Shown one piece after another: positions 53,216-61,611 of a stretch of 64,000 bases of DNA. Made by a program: the position numbers and the translations under genes. The stretch spans positions 372,001-436,000 of the forward strand of contig NZ_VIWT01000004.1 of assembly GCF_007829815.1 (NCBI RefSeq), written 5' to 3'. Within the stretch, counting starts at the first letter, position 1. Every line of letters begins with the position of its first letter. The notes beneath the pieces are model-generated. The model was not told the DNA's origin. It did not search any database and saw nothing but the letters and a program-made list of their open reading frames with translations. This DNA comes from Kitasatospora viridis (GTDB lineage Bacteria; Actinomycetota; Actinomycetes; Streptomycetales; Streptomycetaceae).

Positions 53216-55174
53216 TCAAGGGTTGAGGGCGTAGAGCTTCCCGTCCCGACTGCCCGCGTAGAGCACGCTGTCGGCGAGCAGCAAGTGGCCCTGCACGGCG
53301 CCGCCGGTGGCGGCGGACCAGCGCTTCGCACCGTTCGCCGTGCCGACGGCGTACACGCTGTGGTCGTCGCTGCCGACGTAGACGGTGCCGCGACCCACCG
53401 TCGGCGAGGAGTCGATCGGCCCGCCCGTGGCGAAGGTCCACCGCAGGTGGCCGGTGGCGGCGTCGACGGCGTACAGGCTGTGGTCCTGGCTGCCCACGTA
53501 GACCGTTCCGTCGGCCACCGCCGGCGAGGAGGCGCCCATCGGCCCGGTGGTGTAGGCCCACTTCTGACTGCCCGTCGCCGCGTCCAGCGCGAACACCTTT
53601 CCGGCGTTCGCCGCGACGTACACCGTGCCGCCGTCGACGGCGGGCTGGTCGAGGACCGGGCTCGCCAGGTCGGCGGACCAGACGAGCACGCCGATCGGCG
53701 CCTCGAAGCAGTACACCTCGCCGTCGGTGCCGCCGAGGTACAGGTAGCCGCCGACCACCGTCGGCGACGCGGTCAGCTGGTCGTTGGTGCTGTAGGTCCA
53801 GTCCTGGCTGCCGGTGCCCGCGTCCAGCGCGTAGAGGACGCCGCTGCGGGCGCCGACGTAGACGAGTCCGCCGGCCGCCGTCAGCGCACCGGTGAGGGAG
53901 CGGCCGGTGAACGACCACTTCGTCACGCCGGTGGCCGGGTCGAGCGCCCGGAGGTCGCCGTCGGCCACCTCGTAGACGCTGTCGCCGTCCCGCGCGACGG
54001 CGGACTCCGCCTGGGACGCGGAGGCCACGTGCTCGGCCCACCGCTGGTGGCCGACGGTGTCCAACGCGTAGGCCGTGCCGTCCTCCCCGGCGGCGTACAC
54101 GGTGCTCGGGGAGACCGCGGTGGTGAGCCCGGGGCCGCCCTTGGTGACGAAGGACCAGCGCACCCTCGGGGCCGTCCCGTTGGCCAGCGCCGCGACGGTG
54201 CCGCCCGCCACGGCCAGCGCCGCGACCACGGCGGCGAGGACCAGCAGCGGGCGGCGACCGCCCCGCGCCGGGCGGGCGCTCCGCCGGAGCCTGACGGTCG
54301 GTTCGGCCCGCTCGACGGCCGCGCGCCCCACCACCACGGTCGGCGGGTGCGCGGGCGCCGGCGGCGCGGCGAGCACGGCCCGCAGTCGCGCCGCGACCTG
54401 CGCCGCCCCGGCCGGCCGGTCCGCCGGATCCTTCGCCAGCAGTTGCGCCACCAGCGCGTCCAGCCCGGCCGGCACGCCGGGGCGGCGCGCGCTCGGCGGC
54501 TCGGGGGTGCGCCGCAGGTGGGCGAACATCAGCGCGCTGGCCTCGACGTCGGCGAACGGGCCGGCGCCGGTGAGCAGTTCGTGCAGCAGGCAGCCGAGCG
54601 AGTAGAGGTCGCCGCGGGTGTCCTGGCGGCCGGACTCGAAGCGCTCCGGCGGCATGTAGGCCAGGGTGCCCATGATGGTGGTGCTGGTGGTGCCGCCGCC
54701 CGCCAACGGCCGGGCGATGCCGAAGTCCAGCACCTTCACCGCCCCGGACGGGGTCAGCATCACGTTGCCGGGCTTGAGGTCCCGGTGCACGATGCCGGCG
54801 CCGTGGGCGGCCTCCAGGGCGTCGGCGATCAGCGCGGCCCACTCCACGGCCGGCTCGACCGGCGGCGGGCCGTCCTCCCGGAGCACCTGGGCCAGGGTCC
54901 GCCCGTGCACCAACTCCATGACCAGGAAGAGCGTTTCGTCGCCGTCCCGGCCCAGGTCGTGCACCGTGACCACGCCGGGATGGTTGAGCGCGCCCGCCGT
55001 CCGGGCCTCGCGGAAGAAGAGCTGGGCGGCGCCCGCGTCGTCCACCGGCGAGCGCAGCAGCTTCACCGCGACCTCGCGCCCGAGCATGGTGTCCAGGGCC
55101 GACCACACCTCGCCCATCCCGCCCCGACCGAGCAGCGCGCGCAGCTCGTAACGGTCCGCCAGGACCCGCCCCAT
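53216..55174 (-). CDS. Ser/Thr protein kinase with extracellular PQQ-like beta-propeller
   Basis: A 652-aa receptor-like kinase. Gly loop LGRGGMGEVW, Lys38 (VAVKLL), HRDLKPGN (130-137), DFG (150-152) and activation end MPPERF are intact. One membrane span at about 309-331. Outside, about 330 residues form a quinoprotein-like propeller with seven or eight repeats of the type VYVGSQDHSLYAVDAATGHLRWTF. ATG 55174 follows GGGGGA. The propeller probably senses a ligand or protein in the wall. It converges with the DUF2079 gene. Confidence 0.92.
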   Translation of the reverse strand: MGRVLADRYELRALLGRGGMGEVWSALDTMLGREVAVKLLRSPVDDAGAAQLFFREARTAGALNHPGVVTVHDLGRDGDETLFLVMELVHGRTLAQVLREDGPPPVEPAVEWAALIADALEAAHGAGIVHRDLKPGNVMLTPSGAVKVLDFGIARPLAGGGTTSTTIMGTLAYMPPERFESGRQDTRGDLYSLGCLLHELLTGAGPFADVEASALMFAHLRRTPEPPSARRPGVPAGLDALVAQLLAKDPADRPAGAAQVAARLRAVLAAPPAPAHPPTVVVGRAAVERAEPTVRLRRSARPARGGRRPLLVLAAVVAALAVAGGTVAALANGTAPRVRWSFVTKGGPGLTTAVSPSTVYAAGEDGTAYALDTVGHQRWAEHVASASQAESAVARDGDSVYEVADGDLRALDPATGVTKWSFTGRSLTGALTAAGGLVYVGARSGVLYALDAGTGSQDWTYSTNDQLTASPTVVGGYLYLGGTDGEVYCFEAPIGVLVWSADLASPVLDQPAVDGGTVYVAANAGKVFALDAATGSQKWAYTTGPMGASSPAVADGTVYVGSQDHSLYAVDAATGHLRWTFATGGPIDSSPTVGRGTVYVGSDDHSVYAVGTANGAKRWSAATGGAVQGHLLLADSVLYAGSRDGKLYALNP

Positions 55175-55264
55175 TCGTCCCCCGTGGTGTGCTTGCCGCC
55201 TCATCGTCCGTCAGATCCGGCACATCCTAGGAAGCCTGCGGCGCCGGGCGCCTCAACCCTCGGG

Positions 55265-55303
55265 TTGAAAGATCGTGACAGCTGTACCTACTAGTATGTA
55301 CAG
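55265..55303 (+). promoter_or_regulatory. Promoter with 22-bp palindromic operator upstream of the cupin gene
   Basis: A near-perfect palindrome (20 of 22 positions) spans 55,282-55,303: arms CTGTAC and GTACAG around a TACTAGTA core. TTGAAA at 55,265-55,270 can serve as -35 and TACTAG within the palindrome as -10, so a repressor bound here would block transcription. The shape suits a TetR- or GntR-type protein; the regulator is not identified. Confidence 0.6.
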
Positions 55304-55344
55304 TGATGCGGCAGGCCACCCACCCAGAGAGAGCGAGACGACAC

Positions 55345-55719
55345 GTGCCCACCTCCCCCCGGTCGACCGCCGGTGCCCCGAACATCCCCGGCCGCACCGC
55401 GGCCGTCCTGCTGGACCAGCCGCTGCCCGCCCCGGTCACGGCGCACCGGGTGCAGATCCGCCGGATCACCCTCGCCCCGGGCACGGCCGCCGGGCTGCAC
55501 GTCCACAACACCCCGGTCTTCGGCAACATCGAGACCGGCTCGGCCGTCTACCAGCTCGAAGGCGGACCGGCCGTGGTGCTGACGGCGGGCGACGTGTTCT
55601 ACGAGCCGGAGGGCGCCCGGGTCGCCCGCTTCGACGCGCAGGACGCCGGGGTCACCTTCCTCGGCTACTTCCTCCTCGACACCGACCAGCAGCCCGAGAT
55701 CGAGCAGCCCGAACAGTGA
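55345..55719 (+). CDS. Cupin-domain protein
   Basis: About 124 aa, a single cupin. Motif 1 region RITLAPGTAAGLHVHNTPVFGNIETGSAVYQLEGG has two His and a later Glu in the usual metal-binding pattern; motif 2 is GDVFYEPEGARVARFDAQ. No signal peptide. GTG 55345 is favoured since the first in-frame starts (55,303/55,306) lie on the promoter. Single cupins of this sort bind small molecules or metals; the reaction is unknown. Convergent with the AraC-family gene. Confidence 0.78.
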   Translation: MPTSPRSTAGAPNIPGRTAAVLLDQPLPAPVTAHRVQIRRITLAPGTAAGLHVHNTPVFGNIETGSAVYQLEGGPAVVLTAGDVFYEPEGARVARFDAQDAGVTFLGYFLLDTDQQPEIEQPEQ

Positions 55720-55751
55720 CCTGGTGAGTCGTCTCTTGAACCGGCGAGCCG

Positions 55752-56693
55752 TCAGGCCGCCAGCCGGGCCTGGCGCCGGTAGCTGCCCGGCGCCTGGCCG
55801 TACTCCCGCTTGAACGCCTTGCCGAGCGCGTACTCCGAGCCGTAGCCGGTCTGTTCGGCCACGGTGCTCAGCGGGATGTCGCCCTCGCGCAGCAGCTTGG
55901 CGGCGGTGGTCATCCGCCAGCGGGTCAGGTAGGCGAGCGGGGGCTCGCCGACCAACTCGGCGAACCGGCGGGCGAACCCGGCCCGGGAGAGGCCCGCCTC
56001 GGCCGCCAGCGAGGCGACGGTCCACTGGGCGGCGGGTTCGGCGTGGATCGCGGTGAGGGCGGCCGCCGTGGCCGGGTCGCGCAGCGCGCCCGCCCAGCCG
56101 CCGGCGCTGCTCACCGGCTGGTCCTCCAGCCAGGCCCGCAGGATGTAGAGCAGCAGCGAGTCGATCAACAGCGGCACGATCCCGTGCGAGCCGGCCCGCG
56201 GGTTCTCCAGTTCGCCGCCCAGCAGCTGGACGGCGGCGGTGAGTTCGGGGTGCGCCCCGGGCCGGGCGGGCAGGTGGATCAGCGCCGGCAGCTGGGTGAA
56301 GAGCGGGTGCGGGCTGCGCCCGGTGTCCAGGTGGTAGGCGCCGCAGAGCAGGTCGGCCGCCACCCCGTCACCGCCCAGGGTGATCCGGGCGATCGGCCCG
56401 TCCTGCGTCTTCTCGTACCCTTCGGGCCCGACGGCGGGCGTGCCGGGGTGGTCCGCGAGCACGTGGCCGCGCCCGTCCCGCAGGAAGACCACGTCGCCGG
56501 GGCCGAGCGCGAGTCTGGTGCCGCCGCCCCCTTCGCTGTCGTCGAGCAGCCAGCAGGTGCCGCGCAGCACCACGTGGAAGCTCGCCCCCGGCACCGGCGC
56601 GAGTTGCAGCCCCCAGGGCGCCCGGCCGGCGGTGCGGGCGGACACCGGCGAGCCGGTGCGCATGGCGGCGAGCGCCTCGGTCAGGACGTCCAT
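55752..56693 (-). CDS. AraC-family regulator with N-terminal cupin domain
   Basis: A 313-aa protein. The first 180 residues are a cupin-type ligand domain (PWGLQLAPVPGASFHVVLRGTCWL, LGPGDVVFLRDGRGHVLADHP). The C-terminal 100 hold two helix-turn-helix units: WTVASLAAEAGLSRAGFARRFAELVGEPPLAYL, and ISTVAEQTGYGSEY-like sequence followed by AFKREYGQAPGSYRR, the AraC signature. ATG 56693 follows GGGGAGG. A quinone oxidoreductase gene lies upstream on the same strand across a hairpin, and may be its target. Confidence 0.9.
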   Translation of the reverse strand: MDVLTEALAAMRTGSPVSARTAGRAPWGLQLAPVPGASFHVVLRGTCWLLDDSEGGGGTRLALGPGDVVFLRDGRGHVLADHPGTPAVGPEGYEKTQDGPIARITLGGDGVAADLLCGAYHLDTGRSPHPLFTQLPALIHLPARPGAHPELTAAVQLLGGELENPRAGSHGIVPLLIDSLLLYILRAWLEDQPVSSAGGWAGALRDPATAAALTAIHAEPAAQWTVASLAAEAGLSRAGFARRFAELVGEPPLAYLTRWRMTTAAKLLREGDIPLSTVAEQTGYGSEYALGKAFKREYGQAPGSYRRQARLAA

Positions 56694-56714
56694 CGTGCCT
56701 CCCCAGGATGGGTG

Positions 56715-56745
56715 CCGGGCGGGCCGCTCGGCGCGGCCCGCCCGG
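56715..56745 (-). terminator. GC-rich hairpin between oxidoreductase and AraC genes
   Basis: Perfect 11-bp arms CCGGGCGGGCC (56,715-56,725) and GGCCCGCCCGG (56,735-56,745) with a 9-nt loop. On the minus strand it follows the oxidoreductase gene and precedes the AraC start, so it can terminate the first or attenuate the second. Confidence 0.6.
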
Positions 56746-56759
56746 CTGTTGCCGTTGTC

Positions 56760-56815
56760 GGTGCTGTCGTCAGTCGGTGCTGTCGTCAGTGTGGCTGTCG
56801 TCAGTGTGGCTGTCG
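56760..56815. repeat. Short tandem repeats after the oxidoreductase gene
   Basis: Three copies of a GCTGTCGTCAGTSKG-type unit (about 15-17 bp apart) and a partial fourth lie between the hairpin and the stop codon of the oxidoreductase gene. Noncoding in context. Confidence 0.65.
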
Positions 56816-56819
56816 CGGG

Positions 56820-57743
56820 TCAGACCGTCAGCACGATCTTGCCCTGCACGTGGCCGTCCTCGACCAGCGCGTGCGCCTTGCCCGCCTCGTCGAGCGGGAA
56901 GGTCTGCTCGACGAAGGGGCGGATCTTGCCCTCGTCGACCAGGGCGGCGATCGCCTCCAGCCCCGCGTAGTCGGGCTCCACCGAGACCCCGACGAACCGC
57001 CGCCCGGCCGCCCTGACCTTGGCGGCCAGCTCCTCGTCGCGGTGCTCCAGGATGGTGACCAGGGTGCCGCCCTCGCGCAGCACGGCCAGCGAGCGCTCGC
57101 CCTCGGCGTTCGAGTCGAAGACCACGTCGACGTCCTTGAGCACCGAAGTGAAGTCCACCGCACGGGAGTCGATCACCTCGTCGGCGCCCAGGCCCCGGAC
57201 GAACTCCTCGCGGGCCGCGCTGGCCAGCGCGATCACGTACGCCCCACGGGCCTTGGCGATCTGCACCGCGAGGTGGCCGACGCCGCCGGCCGCGCGGTGC
57301 ACCACCACCTTGTCGCCCTCGCCGATCTTCGCCAGGTCGACCAGGCCCTGCCAGGCGGTGAGCGCGGCGAGCGGCAGCGCGGCGGCGTGCACGTGGTCCA
57401 GCGAGGCGGGCTTGAGGGCGAACTGCCGTGACGGGGCGGCGACGTACTCCGCGTAGCCACCCGCCTGGCGGGGGAAGAACGGCATCCCGTAGACCTCGTC
57501 GCCCACCTCGTAGCGGGCGCCGCCGGCGGCCTCCACGACCACACCGGAGACGTCCCAGCCGAGCACGAACGGCGGCTCGCCGAGCAGCGGGAAGGCACCG
57601 GAGCGGACGAAGGTGTCCACCGGGTTGATCGCACTGGCGTGCACCTTGACCAGGACCTCGCCGGGCAGCGGGGTGGGACGCTCGGTCTCCACGACCTCCA
57701 GCACCTCGGGGCCGCCGAAGGTCTTCTGGGTGACAGCGCGCAT
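56820..57743 (-). CDS. NADP-dependent quinone oxidoreductase (MDR family)
   Basis: A 307-aa zinc-free MDR protein. MRAVTQKTFGGPEVLEVVE at the start, LVKVHASAINPVDTFVRSGAFP, PFVLGWDVSGVVVEAAGG, and the Rossmann motif VVVHRAAGGVGHLAVQIAKARGAYVIALAS are present. It should reduce quinones or enals with NADPH in the cytoplasm. ATG 57743 has GAAGGAAGTGG upstream. The AraC-type regulator lies downstream on the same strand. Confidence 0.9.
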   Translation of the reverse strand: MRAVTQKTFGGPEVLEVVETERPTPLPGEVLVKVHASAINPVDTFVRSGAFPLLGEPPFVLGWDVSGVVVEAAGGARYEVGDEVYGMPFFPRQAGGYAEYVAAPSRQFALKPASLDHVHAAALPLAALTAWQGLVDLAKIGEGDKVVVHRAAGGVGHLAVQIAKARGAYVIALASAAREEFVRGLGADEVIDSRAVDFTSVLKDVDVVFDSNAEGERSLAVLREGGTLVTILEHRDEELAAKVRAAGRRFVGVSVEPDYAGLEAIAALVDEGKIRPFVEQTFPLDEAGKAHALVEDGHVQGKIVLTV

Positions 57744-58049
57744 GGTGTCCACTTCCTTCTCGGATCAGGGGAGTTGGTACGGCTGCGGTTCGTTGCCGCA
57801 GTTCGTCAGCTCGTCGTTGCTGCGGTTCGTCCGCTTGACGTGGTCAACATTAGGCCGGGGCCCGTGGACGGAAAATGGCCTCGGGTCCAGGTTTCATGTC
57901 CGAGCGTCTAGGCGACTGCGGGCCTTGGCCATCCCGCTCGCGCATGCTGACAGTTCGTCAACTCTGGCGCAGTGAAATATCACATGGTAGACATGTTCCC
58001 ATCAATGCCCGCCCCGTCGTCTCCACCCTCCCGAAAGGACCAGGCCGTC
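57744..58049. promoter_or_regulatory. Divergent 306-bp intergenic region
   Basis: It separates the oxidoreductase (minus) from the SPVVPA-repeat gene (plus). A palindrome TTGAC-N3-GTCAA lies at 57,835-57,847 and could be an operator or a minus-strand -35. The stretch 57,955-58,010 is less GC-rich and probably carries the plus-strand promoter. Repeated GCGGTTCGT motifs occur at 57,785-57,831. No gene is seen. Confidence 0.45.
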
Positions 58050-58277
58050 ATGCTCCGTTCCGTTCTGCTCGCCGCCGGCGCCGCCTCGATCGCGCTGCTC
58101 GGAGCCGCTCCCGCCATCGCCTCGCCGGTGGTGCCGGCCTCCCCCGTGGTGCCCGCGTCCCCCGTGGTCCCGGCCTCGCCGGTCGTGCCCGCGTCCCCGG
58201 TCGTGCCCGCGTCCCCCGTGGTCCCGGCGTCACCGGTCGTGCCGGCCAGCCCGGTCGTGCCGGCGATCCGCTACTGA
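58050..58277 (+). CDS. Small secreted peptide with eight SPVVPA repeats
   Basis: A 75-aa preprotein starting at ATG 58050 after an AAAGGA box. Residues 1-24 form a signal peptide (Arg near the start, Leu/Ala core, cleavage likely after AIA). The rest is eight exact SPVVPA hexamers ending in IRY. Protein repeats are identical while the DNA units differ at most wobble positions, and serine is encoded by TCG, TCC, TCA and AGC, which implies selection on the peptide. A strong terminator hairpin follows. Function unknown; a wall-associated or structural peptide is possible. Confidence 0.8.
   Translation: MLRSVLLAAGAASIALLGAAPAIASPVVPASPVVPASPVVPASPVVPASPVVPASPVVPASPVVPASPVVPAIRY
58122..58265 (+). 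repeat. 18-bp tandem repeat coding for SPVVPA, eight copies
   Basis: Eight 18-bp units, each translating as SPVVPA. Units differ only by synonymous changes, so the array is older than a simple slippage product or is maintained at the protein level. Confidence 0.9.
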
Positions 58278-58297
58278 CGCCGACAGCACCGCCGTTG

Positions 58298-58326
58298 ACC
58301 GGGGAGCGGCAGCACCGCTCCCCGGT
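58298..58326 (+). terminator. Strong hairpin after the SPVVPA-repeat gene
   Basis: Perfect 12-bp arms ACCGGGGAGCGG (58,298-58,309) and its complement (58,315-58,326) with a 5-nt loop, 21 nt past the stop. No U-tract, which is normal for streptomycete terminators. Confidence 0.75.
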
Positions 58327-58397
58327 TCCTCGACAGTTCGGCAACCGAACCGTCGCGACCGGCCCCGCTCCCCCACCCCTCGGCTACGATCCGGCCC

Positions 58398-60623
58398 GTG
58401 GACTCCCTGATCGGCAGTCAGACCGCGGCCTTCCCACCGCTGTTGCCCGAGGACCCGGCGGAGATCGGCCGCTACCGGCTGCTCGCCCGGCTCGGCGCCG
58501 GCGGGATGGGCCGCGTCTACCTGGCCCGCTCCGCCACCGGCCACACCGTCGCCCTCAAGGTGATCCGCGCCGAGTTCGCCGAGGACCCGGAATTCCGCCG
58601 CCGGTTCCGCCGCGAGGTGGCGGCCGCCCGCGCGGTCGGCGGGGCCTACACCGCCGCCGTGGTGGACGCCGACACCGAGGGCCCGCTCCCCTGGCTCGCC
58701 ACCGCCTACCTGCCCGGCCCCAGCCTGGCCGGCGTGGTGCGCAGGTCCGGCCCGCTGCCGGAGCACACCGTCCGGGCGCTCGCCGCCGGGCTGGGCGAGG
58801 CGCTCGGGGCGATCCACCGGTGCGGCCTGATCCACCGCGACCTCAAGCCCTCCAACGTGCTGCTCGCCGTGCCCGGGCCGCAGGTGATCGACTTCGGGAT
58901 CGCCCGCGCCGTCGAGGGCAGTGACCTGACCTCCACCGGGATCGTCATCGGCACGCCCGCCTACATGTCCCCCGAGCAGGCCGCCGACCAGGTGCTGACA
59001 CCGGCCTCCGACGTCTACTCGCTCGGCTCGGTGCTGGCCTTCGCCGCGACCGGCGCGAGCCCGCACGGCAACGCGGGCCACGGCGCCGCCACGCTCTACA
59101 AGGTGATCCACGAGGACCCCGACCTCGGCGACGTCCCGCCCCCGCTGCGGGAGTTGATCGGCGCGCTGATGTCCAAGCGGCCGGCCGACCGGCCCGACCC
59201 GCGCGCCGCCGCCCGCCTGCTGGCACCCGACGGCGCGGCCGCCCTCTTCACCCGGGCCTGGCTGCCGACCGAGGTCGCGGGCGAGCTCGCCCGCCACGCC
59301 GCCGTCGCGCTCGACCTGGCCGCCCCGCTGCGCGCACCGGCGGACGCCGAGCCAGGCGCACCGGCGGACGAACCCGCTGCCCCGCCCGCCGACGCCGCTC
59401 CCCTGGTGAAGTCGGCCCCACCGCCCCGCCCCCGCCCCGCCGTGCCGCAGTCGCTGCCCCGCCGACTGCTCGTCAGGACGGGCTTCCTGGCCGCAGTGGG
59501 CGGAGCCGGCTGGCTGGCCATCAGGATGAACGCGCCCTCCGCGCCGTCCCCGGGCCCCTCCAGCAGCCCCGACGCCTCCCCACTGCCGGCCCCCGAGTCG
59601 GGCGGCACCCCGCCGGCGCCGCTCTGGCACCAGGCCCGCGACAGCCTCGCCACCGTGCTGGTCGCCCCGGCCGACAAGACCGTCGCCGTGCTGCTCGGCA
59701 CCGTCGAGGCGCTCGACTCCACCGACGGCACCACCCGGTGGCACTCCGGCCTGAGCCCCGACTCCTCTGCGGTGGTGGACGGTTCCGCGCTCTACGTCTG
59801 CGACGGCGAGACCGGCGAGACCCGGGCCTTCGACCTGACGACCGGTCAGCAGCTGGAGAAGCTGGTCCGGGGCGAGGGCGAACTGCTGGCCGTGGACGGC
59901 GATGTGGCCTGCTTCCGCGCCGCCGCGTCCGCCGACCGGAAGACCTACCGGCTGACCGGGCACTCCTTCAGCAGCTCCCGGACCTGGCAGAGCGAGCCGC
60001 TCGACGGCACCGTCTACCCGAGCGCCGGCACCCTGATCACCAACCGGACCGGCAAGGTCGTCGCCCTCAACGAGCTGGACGGGTCGGTGAAGTGGTCCAC
60101 CGCCACGGTGGACGCCGGGGTCCAGGTGCTCGCCGCCGACTCCGGCACCTACTTCACCGCCGACCCGCTGCCCGACGCCACGCTGACCGCCTACGACCTG
60201 GCCTCCGGCACCGTGCACTGGTCCACGGCGGCGCCGGGCGTCTCCGGCCGGATCACCGGCGCGGGCGCGGCGAACGGCATGGTGTACGCCGTCCTGCAGT
60301 TGGACGATCCCTACGGTGCGGGCGCCGTGTTCGCCATGCGCACCTCCGACGGCTCGCCGCAGTGGCTCTGGACCTCCCCCGTGCGGCTCGCGGCCGCCGC
60401 GCCCGTGGTGGTCGGCGACAAGCTGATGGTGCTCGCCGCCGGCACCGACGGCGCGAGCGTGGTCGCCGTCGGCCTCGCCGACCACCGCACCGCCTGGGTC
60501 CACCGCAGCCCCGCCGAGGGCAGCGCGACGCCGCTCGGCCAGCCGAACGCCCGTGGCCTGAGCACCGACGGGAGCGCGGCGATCTTCTGGAACAACGGCT
60601 ACATCACTGCCCTGCCCGCCTGA
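58398..60623 (+). CDS. Ser/Thr protein kinase with PQQ-like repeat domain
   Basis: A 741-aa kinase. Gly loop LGAGGMGRVYLA, Lys54 (VALKVI), HRDLKPSN (146-153), DFG (165-167) and SPEQ are intact. A Pro/Ala-rich linker and one hydrophobic segment (FLAAVGGAGWLAI) precede an outer domain with quinoprotein-like repeats (TRAFDLTTGQQLEKL, VVALNELDGSVKWSTA, TAYDLASGTVHWST). TACGAT at 58,385-58,390 lies 7 nt before the GTG, so the transcript may be leaderless. Third receptor kinase in the window. It converges with a GNAT gene across an 18-bp duplication. Confidence 0.9.
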   Translation: MDSLIGSQTAAFPPLLPEDPAEIGRYRLLARLGAGGMGRVYLARSATGHTVALKVIRAEFAEDPEFRRRFRREVAAARAVGGAYTAAVVDADTEGPLPWLATAYLPGPSLAGVVRRSGPLPEHTVRALAAGLGEALGAIHRCGLIHRDLKPSNVLLAVPGPQVIDFGIARAVEGSDLTSTGIVIGTPAYMSPEQAADQVLTPASDVYSLGSVLAFAATGASPHGNAGHGAATLYKVIHEDPDLGDVPPPLRELIGALMSKRPADRPDPRAAARLLAPDGAAALFTRAWLPTEVAGELARHAAVALDLAAPLRAPADAEPGAPADEPAAPPADAAPLVKSAPPPRPRPAVPQSLPRRLLVRTGFLAAVGGAGWLAIRMNAPSAPSPGPSSSPDASPLPAPESGGTPPAPLWHQARDSLATVLVAPADKTVAVLLGTVEALDSTDGTTRWHSGLSPDSSAVVDGSALYVCDGETGETRAFDLTTGQQLEKLVRGEGELLAVDGDVACFRAAASADRKTYRLTGHSFSSSRTWQSEPLDGTVYPSAGTLITNRTGKVVALNELDGSVKWSTATVDAGVQVLAADSGTYFTADPLPDATLTAYDLASGTVHWSTAAPGVSGRITGAGAANGMVYAVLQLDDPYGAGAVFAMRTSDGSPQWLWTSPVRLAAAAPVVVGDKLMVLAAGTDGASVVAVGLADHRTAWVHRSPAEGSATPLGQPNARGLSTDGSAAIFWNNGYITALPA

Positions 60624-60653
60624 ACTACCCTGCCGGCCTGAACTACCCTGCCG
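60618..60653. repeat. Perfect 18-bp tandem duplication at convergent gene ends
   Basis: Two exact copies of GCCTGAACTACCCTGCCG. The first contains the TGA of the kinase gene; the second contains the TAG (minus strand) of the GNAT gene. It seems a duplication of the junction between the two stops. Confidence 0.85.
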
Positions 60654-61173
60654 GCCTGAGCCGCGCCGCGTGCACCCGCACCGGCAGCCCCGAGCGGCTG
60701 ACCGCCGTCCGCTCGAAGCCCAGCCCGATCTTCTCGGCGACCCGTTGGGAGGGCAGGTTGTCGGGGTGGATGAGGGCGATCAGGCGGCTCACCCCGAGCA
60801 CTTCGCGGGCATGGTCCCGGCAGGCGGCCGCGGCCTCGGTCGCGTAGCCGCGCCCCTGCCGATCGGCCCGGACGTGGTAGCCGACCTCGATCTCGGTGAC
60901 GCCCTCGACGAGTTGCGGCGTCAGGCCGCAGTCGCCCAGGTACTCCCCGGTCGCCGTCAGGCGCACCGTCCAGAGCCCGAACCCGCGCTCCGCGTAGAGC
61001 CCTCGGTTCCATTCGAGCCAACCGCGCGCCTCCTCCCGGGTCTTGGGACGCGGGTAGTACCGCATCACCTCGGGGTCGGCGAGCAGCGCGGCCAGGTCGT
61101 CGAGGTCGCCCTCGACGATCTGACTGAACGTCAGCCGTTCGGTGGGAGGCGGGAACCGGGTCGCAGCGATCAC
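60643..61173 (-). CDS. RimJ/RimL-type GNAT acetyltransferase
   Basis: A 176-aa protein from GTG 61173. It has RLTFSQIVEGDLDDLAALLADPEVMRYYP at the start, FGLWTVRLTATGEYLGDCGLTPQ, then EVGYHVRADRQGRGYATEAAAACRDHAREVLGVSRLIALIHPDNLPSQRVAEKIGLGFER, the full RimJ/RimL-type acetyl-CoA core. Usual partners are protein N-termini or small amines. It starts 23 nt after the stop of cutA on the same strand, so the two form a likely operon. Confidence 0.88.
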   Translation of the reverse strand: MIAATRFPPPTERLTFSQIVEGDLDDLAALLADPEVMRYYPRPKTREEARGWLEWNRGLYAERGFGLWTVRLTATGEYLGDCGLTPQLVEGVTEIEVGYHVRADRQGRGYATEAAAACRDHAREVLGVSRLIALIHPDNLPSQRVAEKIGLGFERTAVSRSGLPVRVHAARLRPAG

Positions 61174-61196
61174 GACCGGCCAGCCTACGCGGCCGC

Positions 61197-61523
61197 TCAG
61201 CCCACCGTCTCCTCGCGCACCCACTCCAGGTACCCGGGCGCTCCGGCCACCACCGGCACGGCGATCACCTCCGGCACCTCGTAGCCGTGCCGCTCGCCGA
61301 TGAACCCGGTCAGCGGGCCGGCCAGGTCGGCCCTGGTCTTGAAGTCGATCCGCCACTCCCCGGCCTCCTGCACCTCCCCCTCCCACCAGTACACCGACCG
61401 CACCGGGTACACCTGCGCGCAGGCCGCCAGCCGCGCCTCCACCACCTGCCGGGCGAGCGCCCGCGCCTTCGGCTCGTCCTCGTGGGTAGTGGTCACCACG
61501 ACCAGATCGGCGTTCGTCGTCAT
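61197..61523 (-). CDS. cutA: CutA1 divalent-cation tolerance family protein
   Basis: A 108-aa protein matching CutA1 throughout: VVVTTTHEDEPKARALARQVVEARLAACAQVYP, SVYWWEGEVQEAGEWRIDFKT and GYEVPEVIAVPVVAGAPGYLEWV. The family forms very stable ferredoxin-like trimers in the cytoplasm, with debated roles in copper tolerance and signalling. Length is normal. No ribosome site is evident before the ATG. Followed by the GNAT gene. Confidence 0.93.
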   Translation of the reverse strand: MTTNADLVVVTTTHEDEPKARALARQVVEARLAACAQVYPVRSVYWWEGEVQEAGEWRIDFKTRADLAGPLTGFIGERHGYEVPEVIAVPVVAGAPGYLEWVREETVG

Positions 61524-61611
61524 GGGGCGCAGGCTACTCGGGCCGGGCTGCTGACGGTCGATTTGTGGCCCCGTCGGCGCTTCCGCCATGATCCCGGACG
61601 TGCGAATACCC

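Noticed and set aside
57639-57911. Plus-strand small ORF overlapping the oxidoreductase start
   Set aside because: It is antisense to a real gene, has no ribosome site, and runs through the divergent promoter.
58281-58330. Mobile-element terminal repeat around the strong hairpin
   Set aside because: No transposase or second copy is present; the position right after a small gene fits a terminator.
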